Source of the DNA: CAVQNQ01 sp963714205
GTDB taxonomy: Bacteria > Acidobacteriota > Terriglobia > Bryobacterales > Bryobacteraceae
Assembly (NCBI GenBank): GCA_963714205.1
Contig: CAVQNQ010000001.1
Span: forward strand, 62,001 to 126,000
Direction: 5' to 3'
DNA: 64,000 bases
Shown: piece after piece, positions 8,376 to 18,026 of the stretch
How positions within the stretch are numbered: the first letter of the stretch is position 1
Layout: every line of letters begins with the position of its first letter
Made by a program: the position numbers and the translations under genes
Notes under the pieces: generated by a model
What the model saw: only the letters and a program-made list of their open reading frames with translations
Told to the model about the DNA's origin: nothing
The model's database searches: none

Positions 8376-9756
8376 TCAAATTGAGGCTGGGATCTCCCGG
8401 GCGACCAGCTCGATGCCTTCGCTCTTGCCCAGATTGCGGGAGTATTTCTTTTCGGCCGCGTTGTTCCAGTGCTCGTGGACGCCCAGGCTCGAGAGCCGCG
8501 TGCCGGCGCCATGCCGGATCATAGACGGTCCCCGAGGGGGGATTTCCGGCCATGGCCGCTTCGTGCAGGTAATTGTCCACGTGGCCCGTAACCACGCCTT
8601 CCAGGTTAGGTTCGTTGCGCAGAAAATCGATGGCCACTGAATCGATGGCGACCGGGTCCTGCGAAGCGAAAATGCTGGAGGCCCATTGATTGCCGAAGGA
8701 GGCGAAACGGATCACGCCGGCTTCGTTGTGCTTGGCTGGGTACAGCCCGTCGAGCATGTACAGCAGCGTCTTGCCCCCCAGTTGCTTGTGCCCCATCAGT
8801 TCCACTAGGCAGTTGTACGACCCCTCGGGGTTCACCTTCATCCCGCATCCGTGCAACGGGCTAGGCGAGAAGGTGCCGTTCTTCTTGAAATACACCGAGC
8901 CGAAATGGTTCTTGGCCGTGAGCGTGACTCCGAGCAGGAAATGCGCCCGGAACAGCGCCAGGTTGATGAGGTACTTCGACTCCGTGACCGTCTTCGGCAG
9001 GTATGCCGGCTCCAACCCTGGCCCGGCAAAGTGGACGGGGACGTTCAGGTCCGGGCTGGCTGCGATCCGGCCGTCTCCCGCGCGATCCGGACCCACCACG
9101 AACTTTACCGGGCGCAGGCTCGCGTTGGCCCTCACCTTTTCGACAATGGGATCGCCGATGTTTCTTCCTCCCGTGGCGTCATAGACCGTGATGTCCTGGG
9201 CAGCGACGCCCGCCGTGCCGACGAGCTGAACGAGCACCGCGTAGACCACGTGGGGACTGGGCAGTCCTTTTCCCTGAACCCAATTCGGATCGCGGTCCTG
9301 GTTGGCGTTGATCTTGATGGCAATCTTCTCACCCGGCTGATAGCCGGTGTCGCCCAGGTTCCGGGTGCGGTTGAAATGGCGGAAGAGCATCTCCCAAGCC
9401 TGCCGGTCGGTCGATTCGCCGGTAAGGCTTTGGAGGGAATCGGAGACCATCTGGTCTACCATGCTTTGATCGGTGTTGGTGTCGTCCCACCAATTGCCGG
9501 TCTTGCCGTCCCAGCGCGTCGCGCCCGGCGCATGGACCCAGACGACCCGGCCCGGGTGAATGCCCTTACCGACTCCCATGGGATGATTGGGCGCGTCGAT
9601 GGGCGTGAAGTGCGCCTGACCGATCAGACCGATGCTGAGGGCCAGACGAAGGGCCACGGCAGCCACTACCAGTACGATCAACACCGCACTTGAAATGAAG
9701 GGATGGCGCCGCAACAGGCCCCATGCCCCCGATCCGAACCACTGCCCTCGTGCCAT
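8376..9756 (-). CDS. DUF362 protein with N-terminal membrane anchor, one frameshift
   Basis: A DUF362 family protein; the biochemical role of the family is unsettled. The start at 9756 (MARGQWFGSG) follows a strong AGGAGG; an upstream in-frame ATG at 9783 lacks one. One hydrophobic segment (HPFISSAVLIVLVVAA) near the N-terminus suggests a membrane anchor with the domain outside. Family-like stretches are KIAIKINANQD and FLLGVTLTAKNHFGS. After GTVYDP, at about 8511-8520, the frame breaks. Shifting by one base restores the expected ending GTRLSSLGVHEHWNN to a stop at 8376-8378. Without correction the frame runs on into the preceding gene, which no DUF362 protein would do. A second DUF362 gene at 60367 also carries a single-base shift. 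Confidence 0.82.
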
Positions 9757-9794
9757 TTCGCAATTCCTCCTCGACTTCGACACCGACCGCTATA

Positions 9795-9822
9795 GTAGCG
9801 CGCTGTTATGGTAGCGCGCTGT
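9795..9822. repeat. Direct repeat of a 12-mer containing AGCGCGCT
   Basis: GTAGCGCGCTGT occurs at 9795-9806 and again at 9811-9822. Each copy contains the palindrome AGCGCGCT, and the copies sit 16 bases apart. They lie between the GH97 stop and the DUF362 start, upstream of the latter. They may be an operator pair or a strong transcript structure; nothing more can be said. Confidence 0.5.
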
Positions 9823-9831
9823 CCGCCGGCG

Positions 9832-11721
9832 TTACCTGGCGAACCTGCCTACGAATCCGCCGCCCGAACGCAGGTCGATATAGAGTGGGTCGCCGCGCTC
9901 CATCGTCAAGTGCTCGATCTTCACGGCGGAGGCTTCTCCGGTGTCCCGAATCAGCGTCCCCAGGTATGAACCCGTGCCCAGGAAGGAAAGGTCAACGCGA
10001 ACCACCCTGGCAACCGGGCCGTTGGCCACCGCCAGAAACCATGTATCGCCCTTTCGCCGGGCAAAGGCCGCAACTTCCCCGACCTCCGAGATCGGCAGCA
10101 CCACCGTTTCATCCCAGACGCTTGGAATGCTCTTCACCACGTCGCCGGTCGGGTTCGCCAGGATGTTGGCCGGATGCGCCACGTACACCAGCAGCGGAGA
10201 TTGCAGGATCACGGCATTGGCAACCTGGTGCGCCCAGGTGGTGTCCGCCATCCACGTTGGGTTGAAATTCATGGGCGTGTAGTCCACGAGTCCGGCCAGC
10301 ATGCGCGTGAACGGAATCGTGACGTCCTGACGCGCGGTGGGTTCCTTCTCCATGCCATAGACCGCCTCCACACCCAGCTCGTTGGGGTACGTGCGTTCCA
10401 GGCCGGTGGGCTTGTTGGCGCCGTGAAAATCGACGATCAGATGGTATTCCGCGGCCAGCTTCAGAATCATCTCGTACTGATCGATGACCTCTTTGTGTTC
10501 GTTGTCGAAGAAGTCGATCTTCGCCCCCGCCACCCCGTTGCGCTTGCAGATGTCGAACAGTTGCCGGACGCTCTTCTCGTCGGTAAGCTCGCCGCTGTGC
10601 TTCCAGACGATCAGTCCCACGCCGCGCTGGCGGGAGTAGTCGGCAAGTTCCTTGAGCTGGCTTTCCGGCCATCTCGACCAGTAGCCCTCAAGCACGTTGT
10701 ATTCGAAGCCGAGGCGGCCGGCGAGGTCGGCAAACTCCTTCTGGCCCTCCACGGTCTCGGCGCCGCCATCCCGGAAGGCCCAGACCGAGCGGCCGGGCTT
10801 GATCCAGGCGGTCTTTATGCCGTCCGGAAAGAGCTTGGGGTCCGGCGGGTCGGAGACATTATTCACGATGTCGCAGTTGATCAGCGCATTCAGGTCGGCC
10901 CCGATCATGACGACCCTCCAGGGCGTGGTGATGGTGCCGGTAATGGCCGCCGGCTTCGCAAAACGCTCCGCGCTGAACTGCGGCCGATAGGCCAGAAACT
11001 GCCACGTGGCGGGCGGGGCGTGGCCCAGTCGCGTGTACAAGCCGCCGACACCGTCGCCCTGCAAGACCATGCCGCTGTAATTGCGAAGCCTCCCCTCGGT
11101 GATCGAGACGTATCCGGTTCCCCTGGGTAGCTTCAGAGTCACCGGCGGAGCCAGCCATGCGCCGGCTGGAAGAGTCGCCGGCCAGCCGGTGCGAAGTCCG
11201 AGGGTCTTCCTCTGGTATATCGCCTCGTAGCTTTCTTCCAGGTTGTGCCACCACAGCACGCTTTCCCCCGGCAAGCGGAACGCCGTGGCTTCGTCCGGCA
11301 CGCGCGTCCCTTCGCCCGGCACCACGTGCCGGAACGCAATGCCATCGTTGTACGCGCGCACCTCCAGCGTGTAGGCCGTGCGCGATTGACGGTGCGTGAC
11401 GGCGATTCTTGCGCCGTTGCACTTGTCAACCGCCATCGAGTGAACCCCGTTCCAGGGGTAGGTTTCATCGACTTTGTACGGCTCGACCTTGCCGAGGTCC
11501 ACGCCCTGGGCTAGGTTCACTCCATCGACCGTGATTCCGATAGCGGAGGTCTCAATGACTGGCTTCTCCTTGAACGTGACCGCATACTGCAATCGAGCGT
11601 TGCCGTCCAATGAAAGCCGGAATTGCACGGCGCCGTCCGGGCTGGCCAGTGCAACCGTGTCAACCGCCGGGAGCTGGGCGGCCAAGCACAACAAGACAAC
11701 TAATGCGATTCGAATCGACAT
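9832..11721 (-). CDS. GH97 glycoside hydrolase (retaining alpha-galactosidase-like)
   Basis: An exported enzyme of 629 residues that removes alpha-linked galactose or glucose. A Sec signal peptide covers about residues 1-19. The N-terminal beta-sandwich runs to about 270 and includes WWHNLEESYEAIY. The catalytic barrel follows (GFEYNVLEGYWSRWPES), and a C-terminal beta domain closes the protein. The segment AGAKIDFFDN, Asp403 by count, is where the retaining GH97b group has its Asp nucleophile; the inverting SusB-type group lacks this. DYTPMNFNP is also a family hallmark. It is transcribed in the same direction as the neighbouring DUF362 and DUF5597 genes, about 75 bases from the former, so one operon is possible. 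Confidence 0.9.
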   Translation of the reverse strand: MSIRIALVVLLCLAAQLPAVDTVALASPDGAVQFRLSLDGNARLQYAVTFKEKPVIETSAIGITVDGVNLAQGVDLGKVEPYKVDETYPWNGVHSMAVDKCNGARIAVTHRQSRTAYTLEVRAYNDGIAFRHVVPGEGTRVPDEATAFRLPGESVLWWHNLEESYEAIYQRKTLGLRTGWPATLPAGAWLAPPVTLKLPRGTGYVSITEGRLRNYSGMVLQGDGVGGLYTRLGHAPPATWQFLAYRPQFSAERFAKPAAITGTITTPWRVVMIGADLNALINCDIVNNVSDPPDPKLFPDGIKTAWIKPGRSVWAFRDGGAETVEGQKEFADLAGRLGFEYNVLEGYWSRWPESQLKELADYSRQRGVGLIVWKHSGELTDEKSVRQLFDICKRNGVAGAKIDFFDNEHKEVIDQYEMILKLAAEYHLIVDFHGANKPTGLERTYPNELGVEAVYGMEKEPTARQDVTIPFTRMLAGLVDYTPMNFNPTWMADTTWAHQVANAVILQSPLLVYVAHPANILANPTGDVVKSIPSVWDETVVLPISEVGEVAAFARRKGDTWFLAVANGPVARVVRVDLSFLGTGSYLGTLIRDTGEASAVKIEHLTMERGDPLYIDLRSGGGFVGRFAR

Positions 11722-11777
11722 CTCGTTCCTCTCCTATTTCACTTCCTCGCTATCCAGCTGGCTTCTCATGATGCCTC

Positions 11778-13532
11778 TCATTCGTAGCGATATAGCTTGA
11801 CGCGCAAGATGCCATTCTCGTCGTGAGTGTCGCGGCGCTTGTAACCGCCCGGCAGCGTCAGGGCGGGCGCGCAGTACCAGCAGTCTTTGTCGACGCTCGT
11901 TACGCGGTGATCCAGGTGGCGCCCGGCGACCCATCGGCCATCCACAAAACTGCCATCCTCGACGATGCCCACGCCCACCTGCGAAGGCCCCGGCGTGTTG
12001 GGAGTGAACGTGACGGACATTTCGTACTCGTTGCTATTGATGACATACAACTCGTCGGGCGCGGTCAAAACGAAGAGCGCTCCCCCGAGCGGCGCACCGG
12101 GCGGCGGCGGGGTGGTCCCGTTGGGCCGCGTCTTGTTGGGGTTGACTATGACAGTCAAGGTATAGTCGCCCAAGCGGGCCGTCTCGCTTTGGCCGCTTTC
12201 TCCCAGCAGCACGCCCGCGGTCTCGCCTTTCTTGCCCTGGTGCTCCGCGATTACGGGCATGAGCTGCTCGATGGTCTTGTAGACCCTGCCCAACTCATTC
12301 TGAGGATCCTGGCGCAGCAGGTTGTACTCGACTCCGTACACGGAAAAGCCCGTGGCGTCGTGCCCCACGGCCCAGAGCGCCTCGGCGGCCCCTTGGGGTC
12401 CGCCTTCCGCCTCGCCTACGTACATGGGGTTCCAGGATTGGTGGTAGCTCATGCACACTTCGGCGAAGTTCTTCTCGGGGTACGCATCGGGCGCAACGAA
12501 ATCGATTGCCGGCGCCCCGGCTCTCCAGACGTCCAACAGGTCGAACATCGGGTCGCCGCTGTGCTGATAGCCCTTCGTCTCCGCCTCGACTCCCTTCGCC
12601 GCCACAGCCGCGATGGAAGACGTTCTGGTCACCCACCCATTGGTGTACATCGGTATGGGGTATTCCTTCTTGCCCGCCTCAGTCACCCGGTTGACGTACT
12701 GCGCATAGCTCCAGACCATGAAGATCTCATCCGTCGCCGCGCCTTTCCCGAATACTTCTTCCCAGGTCCCGGAAGTCTTGAAGCCGGCCTTTTCCCACAC
12801 CTGGCGAAATTCCGGAATGAGGGTATCTTTGTGCTTCTGCAGGTAGTCCATCAGGGCCTTCGGCACTGGCCCCGCAAAGGCCTTTTCCGCTCCCGGCGAG
12901 CGGTCGCGCGAGTCGCCCGACATTCCTACTTCGTTCTCCACGTGAGCGAAGATGACGGTGTGCTGCTGGCCGTCGATTTCCTTGACGTGCCGCATCAGGG
13001 CGGCAAACGCGCGCGCATCCGCATCCCGCGTTGCATCGCCGTAGCCTTCGGCGGCGGAGAAATACTCGATACTCTTGCCACCCCTGATCTGGACGCGCGG
13101 AAATCGCTTGTAATCCTTCTTCACCCACAGGGGAGCGAAACTCACTAAGCCGTTCTTGAAGCTGGCGAACCAAACCAGACAGACGCGCAGATGGTTTCGC
13201 CGGGCTTCCTGGATGATCCCGTCCACCAGAGTGAAGTCGTACTTACCCTCCTCGGGTTCGAACAACTCCCAATAAACGACCGGAAGTATGGTGTTGAGGT
13301 TCATCTTGACCAGCTCGGGCCACATCCACTTCATGTTCTCGAGACTGGTGCCGTCGTCGCCCTCGATTTCACCTGTCAGGGCTATGAACGGCTTGCCGTC
13401 AACGACAAACTGCGCGGCCGTTCCTTGTCTTCGCAAATGAGGGATACCCGAGTCCGTCTGGGCGCCGCATGGAACCGCAAACCAGCCGAGCCAGCACACG
13501 GAAATGCAGCACAAGGCACTGTGGATCTTCAT
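11778..13532 (-). CDS. GH35/42-like DUF5597 beta-galactosidase, copy 1
   Basis: An exported TIM-barrel glycosidase of 584 residues, with a signal peptide ending near GAQ (residue 24). The predicted acid/base is Glu201 in HVENEVG, and the nucleophile is Glu374 in MYVGEAEGG. The C-terminal DUF5597 beta-domain (about 410-584) contains GDYTLTVIVNPNKT and NTPGPSQVG and ends LYRYE. The family acts on beta-galactosides, but this copy's substrate is unknown. It is the only one of the four paralogues on the minus strand, sits downstream of the small exported protein at 13541, and differs most in the segment after the signal peptide. Confidence 0.88.
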   Translation of the reverse strand: MKIHSALCCISVCWLGWFAVPCGAQTDSGIPHLRRQGTAAQFVVDGKPFIALTGEIEGDDGTSLENMKWMWPELVKMNLNTILPVVYWELFEPEEGKYDFTLVDGIIQEARRNHLRVCLVWFASFKNGLVSFAPLWVKKDYKRFPRVQIRGGKSIEYFSAAEGYGDATRDADARAFAALMRHVKEIDGQQHTVIFAHVENEVGMSGDSRDRSPGAEKAFAGPVPKALMDYLQKHKDTLIPEFRQVWEKAGFKTSGTWEEVFGKGAATDEIFMVWSYAQYVNRVTEAGKKEYPIPMYTNGWVTRTSSIAAVAAKGVEAETKGYQHSGDPMFDLLDVWRAGAPAIDFVAPDAYPEKNFAEVCMSYHQSWNPMYVGEAEGGPQGAAEALWAVGHDATGFSVYGVEYNLLRQDPQNELGRVYKTIEQLMPVIAEHQGKKGETAGVLLGESGQSETARLGDYTLTVIVNPNKTRPNGTTPPPPGAPLGGALFVLTAPDELYVINSNEYEMSVTFTPNTPGPSQVGVGIVEDGSFVDGRWVAGRHLDHRVTSVDKDCWYCAPALTLPGGYKRRDTHDENGILRVKLYRYE

Positions 13533-13540
13533 AAGTCTCC

Positions 13541-14326
13541 TTAGGGCAGCAGCACGGTGCGATTAAGCCACAGGATATTGTCCCAGCTCAGCGCCTTCTC
13601 CGTGCCGTCGAACAATTTGGCATACGTCCCGCCCGATGCTTTGAACGAGAACTCCTTCACCCGATCGGGAGGAGTAGTCGTTACGTTCCGCAGGATATCG
13701 AGGACTTGCTCCTGCCGGGAGATCTGATAGAAGCCGGGATTCTTCGCGGAATAGAACTTGGTCTCGGACGGGTTGCCTTTGTTGCCCACGCCCCGTTCGT
13801 ACTTGATGTGCATCTCGAGGTGTTCGCCGGTGGCGGCGGCAAATACCCAGTCCTGCGAATCGAGGATCGGTCCGGACCCGCTCGAGGTGGAGCGTTGCAT
13901 CGTGTGCGTGGTGGCCAGCAGGTAGACCCCAAACGGTCCCGGCGCATCGGCTGGATCCTCCGTCAATCCGCCGATGACGAGTTGGACGCTGGCGCCGTTA
14001 GCATCCTTCACCGGAGCGGCCAGGAAAACCAGGCGGTTCGATCCCTTGCCGGCCGGCTTTCCATCGGGGGCGTTGATCGTCACGCGATCGATAAAGATAA
14101 CACGTAAGTTGCAATCTTTGGCCGGCCCTTGAGCCGCCGGAGCGGACGCCCAGCCGGCGGGCAGATAGGTCTTCAGCGCGTCGTCAGGCACTTTGAAATC
14201 CAGTTGGAATCGAGTCTCGGAACTGGATTCCACCGGACTCTGAGCATGCGCACAGAGCGCAATTACAGGCAAAGCGCTAAGGACCATCCAATTCCGAATG
14301 GTTCGACGGGGAACGATTCTCGCCAT
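13541..14326 (-). CDS. Exported protein of unknown function
   Basis: A protein of 261 residues with a signal peptide (MVLSALPVIALCAHA, cut near residue 29). I do not recognise the family. The mature part begins TRFQLDFKVPDDALKTYLPAGW and has several beta-rich stretches (LRVIFIDRVTI, FGVYLLATTHTM). The phrase about a polypeptide that takes its form from YLPAGW suggests an acetoacetate-decarboxylase-like or DUF2071-like fold, but this is a guess. It ends 8 bases before DUF5597 copy 1 on the same strand, so the two are probably one transcript. It is divergent from copy 2, with an inverted repeat in the shared promoter region. Confidence 0.7.
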   Translation of the reverse strand: MARIVPRRTIRNWMVLSALPVIALCAHAQSPVESSSETRFQLDFKVPDDALKTYLPAGWASAPAAQGPAKDCNLRVIFIDRVTINAPDGKPAGKGSNRLVFLAAPVKDANGASVQLVIGGLTEDPADAPGPFGVYLLATTHTMQRSTSSGSGPILDSQDWVFAAATGEHLEMHIKYERGVGNKGNPSETKFYSAKNPGFYQISRQEQVLDILRNVTTTPPDRVKEFSFKASGGTYAKLFDGTEKALSWDNILWLNRTVLLP

Positions 14327-14380
14327 AATTCCTCCCAGTATCGGACCGGAATTTCCATTTTGGCTCCGGCTTCAGCTATG

Positions 14381-14418
14381 GTACACCCAGCCGCTCCGCC
14401 CCAGGCTGGTGGGTGTAC
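14381..14418. promoter_or_regulatory. Inverted repeat in divergent promoter region (candidate operator)
   Basis: GTACACCC at 14381-14388 and GGGTGTAC at 14411-14418 form a perfect 8-bp inverted repeat; AGCC and GGCT extend it with a 3-base bulge. It lies in the 160-base gap between the minus-strand exported protein and plus-strand DUF5597 copy 2. That position suits an operator controlling both. A terminator is less likely because neither flank is a gene end. Confidence 0.5.
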
Positions 14419-14497
14419 AATCGATTGCGGCGCAAAGCCAGAAAGGCCGCCCGATTTAAGGTAAAAGCGGTCCAAACACCGAAATATGGAGATCGTC

Positions 14498-16234
14498 ATG
14501 AGATTTCACAGGTTGTTCTGCGCCTCCCTGGCCTGCGCTCTCGCCCTGGTGGCTACTCAATGCGCCCCCAGACCGGCTTCGACCGGCTCTGCCTCCCCGG
14601 AGATCCCACACTTGCGCCAGCAGGGGACAACCGCCCAACTGATCGTGGACGGCAAGCCCTTCCTGGCACTGGCGGGAGAATTGAACAACAACAGCGCCAC
14701 CAGCGTCGAGCACATGCAGCCGGCCTGGTCCAAGCTCGTCGAGAGAAAGGTCAATACCGTCCTGGCGGGCGTTTCCTGGGCCCGGATCGAGCCGCAGGAA
14801 GGCAAGTTCGATTTCACCGTGGTGGATGGCATCATCCGGGACGCGCGCAGCCATAACCTGCATCTGGTGCCCTTGTGGTTTGCAAGCTGGAAGAACAGCC
14901 TGTCCAGCTATCCGCCCGACTGGGTAAAGAAGGATTTCGAGCGCTTCCCGCGCGCCCAAATAGTGGGCGGCACCTGGCCCGGGACCACCATATCGGACGT
15001 GCCGCGCACCCCGGTTGTGGGGAGCATGAGCATCGAACTGCTGAGCACCCTCAGCGATGCGAACCGGGATGCCGATGCCCATGCCTTTGCGGCCCTGATG
15101 CGGCACATCAAGGAAGTGGATGGCCGCGAGCACACGGTCGTCATGATCCAGGTGGAGAACGAAGTAGGAATGGCTGGGGATTCCCGCGACCGCTCGCCGC
15201 TGGCGAATAAGGCGTTCGAAGGACCCGTGCCGAAGGAATTGATGGACTACCTTCAGGCGCACAAGGACGCCCTGGTTCCGGAGCTTCGCCAGGTTTGGGA
15301 GGCGGCCGGCTTCAAGACATCCGGGACCTGGGAAGAGGTGTTCGGCCGGAACAAGGTGACGGATGGAATCTTTATGGCGTGGAACTACTCCCGCTACATC
15401 GGCCGCGTGGTCGAGGCGGGCAAGGCCGAATACCCGCTGCCGATGTTCGTGAACGCGGCACTGTACGGGATTGGGAGGGGACCCCAGCCCCCACCGAGCG
15501 GCGGCCGCCCCTGGGACCTCGTGATGGACGTCTGGAAGGCCGGGGCGCCGCAAATCGATATGCTCGGGCCCGACATCTACAGCGAGAACGATTACCCGGC
15601 GTTTTGCGCCAAGTATAGCCGGCCCGGGAACCCGCTGTTCATCCCCGAGACATTGAGCGGGCCGGGCACCGCGGCCAGGGTCCTTTACGCTTTCGGGCGC
15701 CACGATGCAATTGGAGTCTCGCCGATGGGGATCGACAGGTACCCGCAGGCCGACAACGATCTGACCGACATTTACGGCCTGCTCACGCAACTGGCGCCCT
15801 TGATGGCGGAACACCAGGGCAACGGAACCATGTCCGCCGTCCTTCTGCGGAGTCCGAGCGACCCGCCCCAGAAGATCCAGTTGGGGAATTACACGCTGGA
15901 GGTCGCGTTCCTGAACCCGCAAAAAACGCTCGGCGAGCCACCGCCGCCAGGGCCGGTGGCGGCAATTCTCATCGCGGCGGGGCCGGACGAGTACTACGCG
16001 GCTGGTAGCGGCGTAACCATCAGCTTTTCTGCGAACACACCGGGGCCTCCGCACGTCGGGCTGGCGACCGTGGAAGAAGGAACCTTTCAGAACGGCCGCT
16101 GGGTCGCGGGTCGCTCGATGGCCGGCGACGATGACGATGAGGGGCAATATGTGCTCCTGAACAAGCCCTCGGGATGCTGTTCGCCCTCGACTACCAAGAT
16201 GATCCAGCACATCACGCTGTACCGCTACCGGTAA
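14498..16234 (+). CDS. GH35/42-like DUF5597 beta-galactosidase, copy 2
   Basis: A paralogue of copy 1, 578 residues from the ATG at 14498. That start is chosen over 14486 because GGAG sits six bases upstream of it. The signal region ends in VATQC, so a lipoprotein is possible, although TQC is a poor lipobox. The predicted acid/base is Glu222 (QVENEVG) and the nucleophile Glu384 (FIPETLSG). Compared with copies 3 and 4 it has an extra segment around WPGTTISDVPRTP (bases 14973-15020). The C-terminal DUF5597 domain includes NTPGPPHVGLATVEEG and ends LYRYR. Copy 3 follows 25 bases downstream, and the two share nearly identical stretches, so a recent duplication is likely. Confidence 0.88.
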   Translation: MRFHRLFCASLACALALVATQCAPRPASTGSASPEIPHLRQQGTTAQLIVDGKPFLALAGELNNNSATSVEHMQPAWSKLVERKVNTVLAGVSWARIEPQEGKFDFTVVDGIIRDARSHNLHLVPLWFASWKNSLSSYPPDWVKKDFERFPRAQIVGGTWPGTTISDVPRTPVVGSMSIELLSTLSDANRDADAHAFAALMRHIKEVDGREHTVVMIQVENEVGMAGDSRDRSPLANKAFEGPVPKELMDYLQAHKDALVPELRQVWEAAGFKTSGTWEEVFGRNKVTDGIFMAWNYSRYIGRVVEAGKAEYPLPMFVNAALYGIGRGPQPPPSGGRPWDLVMDVWKAGAPQIDMLGPDIYSENDYPAFCAKYSRPGNPLFIPETLSGPGTAARVLYAFGRHDAIGVSPMGIDRYPQADNDLTDIYGLLTQLAPLMAEHQGNGTMSAVLLRSPSDPPQKIQLGNYTLEVAFLNPQKTLGEPPPPGPVAAILIAAGPDEYYAAGSGVTISFSANTPGPPHVGLATVEEGTFQNGRWVAGRSMAGDDDDEGQYVLLNKPSGCCSPSTTKMIQHITLYRYR

Positions 16235-16259
16235 GCACGCGCCGGCAAGGAGATTCACC

Positions 16260-17974
16260 ATGAAACCGAAGAACTTGCTCTACTGCGCTCTGGTATGCTT
16301 TCTGGCATTAGTCGCTACTCAATGCGCCACCAGACCGGTTCCGGCGGGCTCCACCGCCGCGGACATCCCCCACTTGCGCAAGCAGGGGAGCGCCACCCAA
16401 TTGATCGTCGATGGCAAGCCGTTCCTGGTTCTGTCGGCGGAATTGACCAACAACAGCGCCACCAGCGTCGAGTATATGAAGGCGATATGGCCCAAGCTCG
16501 CCGAGGGAAAGGCCAACACCATCCTGGCAGGCGTTGCCTGGAACCAGGTCGAACCGCGGGAAGGGAAGTTCGACTTCAGCGCTCTGGATGGTGTCATCCG
16601 GGACGCGCGGAGCCACAACCTGCATGTCGTTCCGTTGTGGTTCGCAAGCTGGAAGAACGGTCTCTCCAGCTACGCGCCGGATTGGGTGAAAAGCGACTTC
16701 GCGAAGTACCCGCGCGCCCAGATCGCAGGGGGCAAGAGCATAGAAATGCTCAGCACACTGAGCGATGCCAACCGGGATACCGATGCCCGCGCCTTTGCGG
16801 CCCTCATGCGGCATATCAAGGAAGTGGATGGCCGCGAGCACACGGTCGTCATGATCCAACTGGAGAACGAAGTGGGAATGAGCGGGGACTCCCGCGACCG
16901 CTCGCCATTGGCGAATGTTGCGTTTGAAGGGCCCGTTCCAAAGGAATTGATGGACTATCTTCAGGCGCACAAGGACGCCTTGATCCCGGAGTTTCGACAG
17001 GTTTGGGAGAAGGCCGGTTTCAAGACCTCCGGGAAATGGGAAGAGGTGTTCGGCCGGAGCCCGGCGACCGATGAAATCTTCATGGCGTGGAACTATGCAC
17101 GCTACATCGGCCGGGTGGCCGCGGCGGGCAAGGCCGAATACCCGCTGCCGATGTACGTGAACGCGGCGCTCCCCAGAACTTCCTCGATTGCGGACGAGGC
17201 TGGCAAGAACGAAGCCGGAAGAAGGGCTTTCGCCATCGGCGGCCCCATGGACGACCTGCTGGACGTCTGGAGAGCCGGCGGGCCGGCCATCGATATGCTC
17301 TCGCCGGACGCTTACAGCGCAACAGAGTTTGTGGCATTTTGCGCAAAATACGCCCGATCCGGGAACCCACTCTTCATCCCCGAGAATATGGGTGGGGCGG
17401 ATGGCGCGGCAAGAGTGCTTTACGTCTTCGGTCGCCATGATGCGGTCGGTTGGACCGTGATGGGAATTGAAGACCCGAGGATACCTCATCCTGACAATGA
17501 GCTGATCGCCAGCTACGACCTGCTCGCGCAAATGGCGCCCCTGATTGCGGAACATCAGGGCAACGGAACCATGTCTGCCGTTCTGCTGCGAGGCCCGGAC
17601 GACCCGCCTCAGAAGATTCAGCTGGGGAATTACACGCTGGAGGTCTCCTACTATCGGCAGCCCAAGATGTTTGGCGTGCCGCCACCGCCGGAACCGCCGC
17701 CTCCCGCGGCGGCGATTTTCATTGCGACCGGACCTGACGAGTACTTCGCGGCCGGCAGCGGCGTAACCGTCACCTTTTCTCCGAACACACCGGGGCCCCG
17801 CTCGTGGGACTGGCGACCGTGGAAGAAGGCAGCTTTGTGAACAGCCACTGGGTTCCCGGGCGCCGGCAGAACGGCGACGACAGCGATGAAGGGAATTTCC
17901 TGATGCTGGAGAAGTCGGGTTGGCCGCCGGCGGCGAGGAGCATACAGCGGTTCACGCTCTACCGCTACCAATAA
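16260..17974 (+). CDS. GH35/42-like DUF5597 beta-galactosidase, copy 3, one frameshift
   Basis: A close relative of copy 2 with the same signal region (VATQC). The predicted acid/base is Glu204 (QLENEVG) and the nucleophile Glu375 (FIPENMGG). The frame breaks near 17800 at GGGGCCCC, where copy 2 reads NTPGPPHVGLATVEEG. Adding one C restores VGLATVEEGSFVNSHWV and a normal ending, LYRYQ, at 17974. Left uncorrected, the product stops at 17840 with an unrelated tail. The catalytic barrel is unaffected either way, but the last C-terminal strands would be lost. The homopolymer context makes a sequencing error the simplest explanation. Confidence 0.86.
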
Positions 17975-18026
17975 GGATCCTTGGGCACTTGTGTAAGATC
18001 GCGCAGGGCGGTATCGTAGCGGCACG

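Noticed and set aside
14456..16261. A 601-codon minus-strand frame opposite DUF5597 copy 2
   Set aside because: A similar frame appears opposite copy 3, as expected from shared codons of the paralogues; it has no protein-like motifs.
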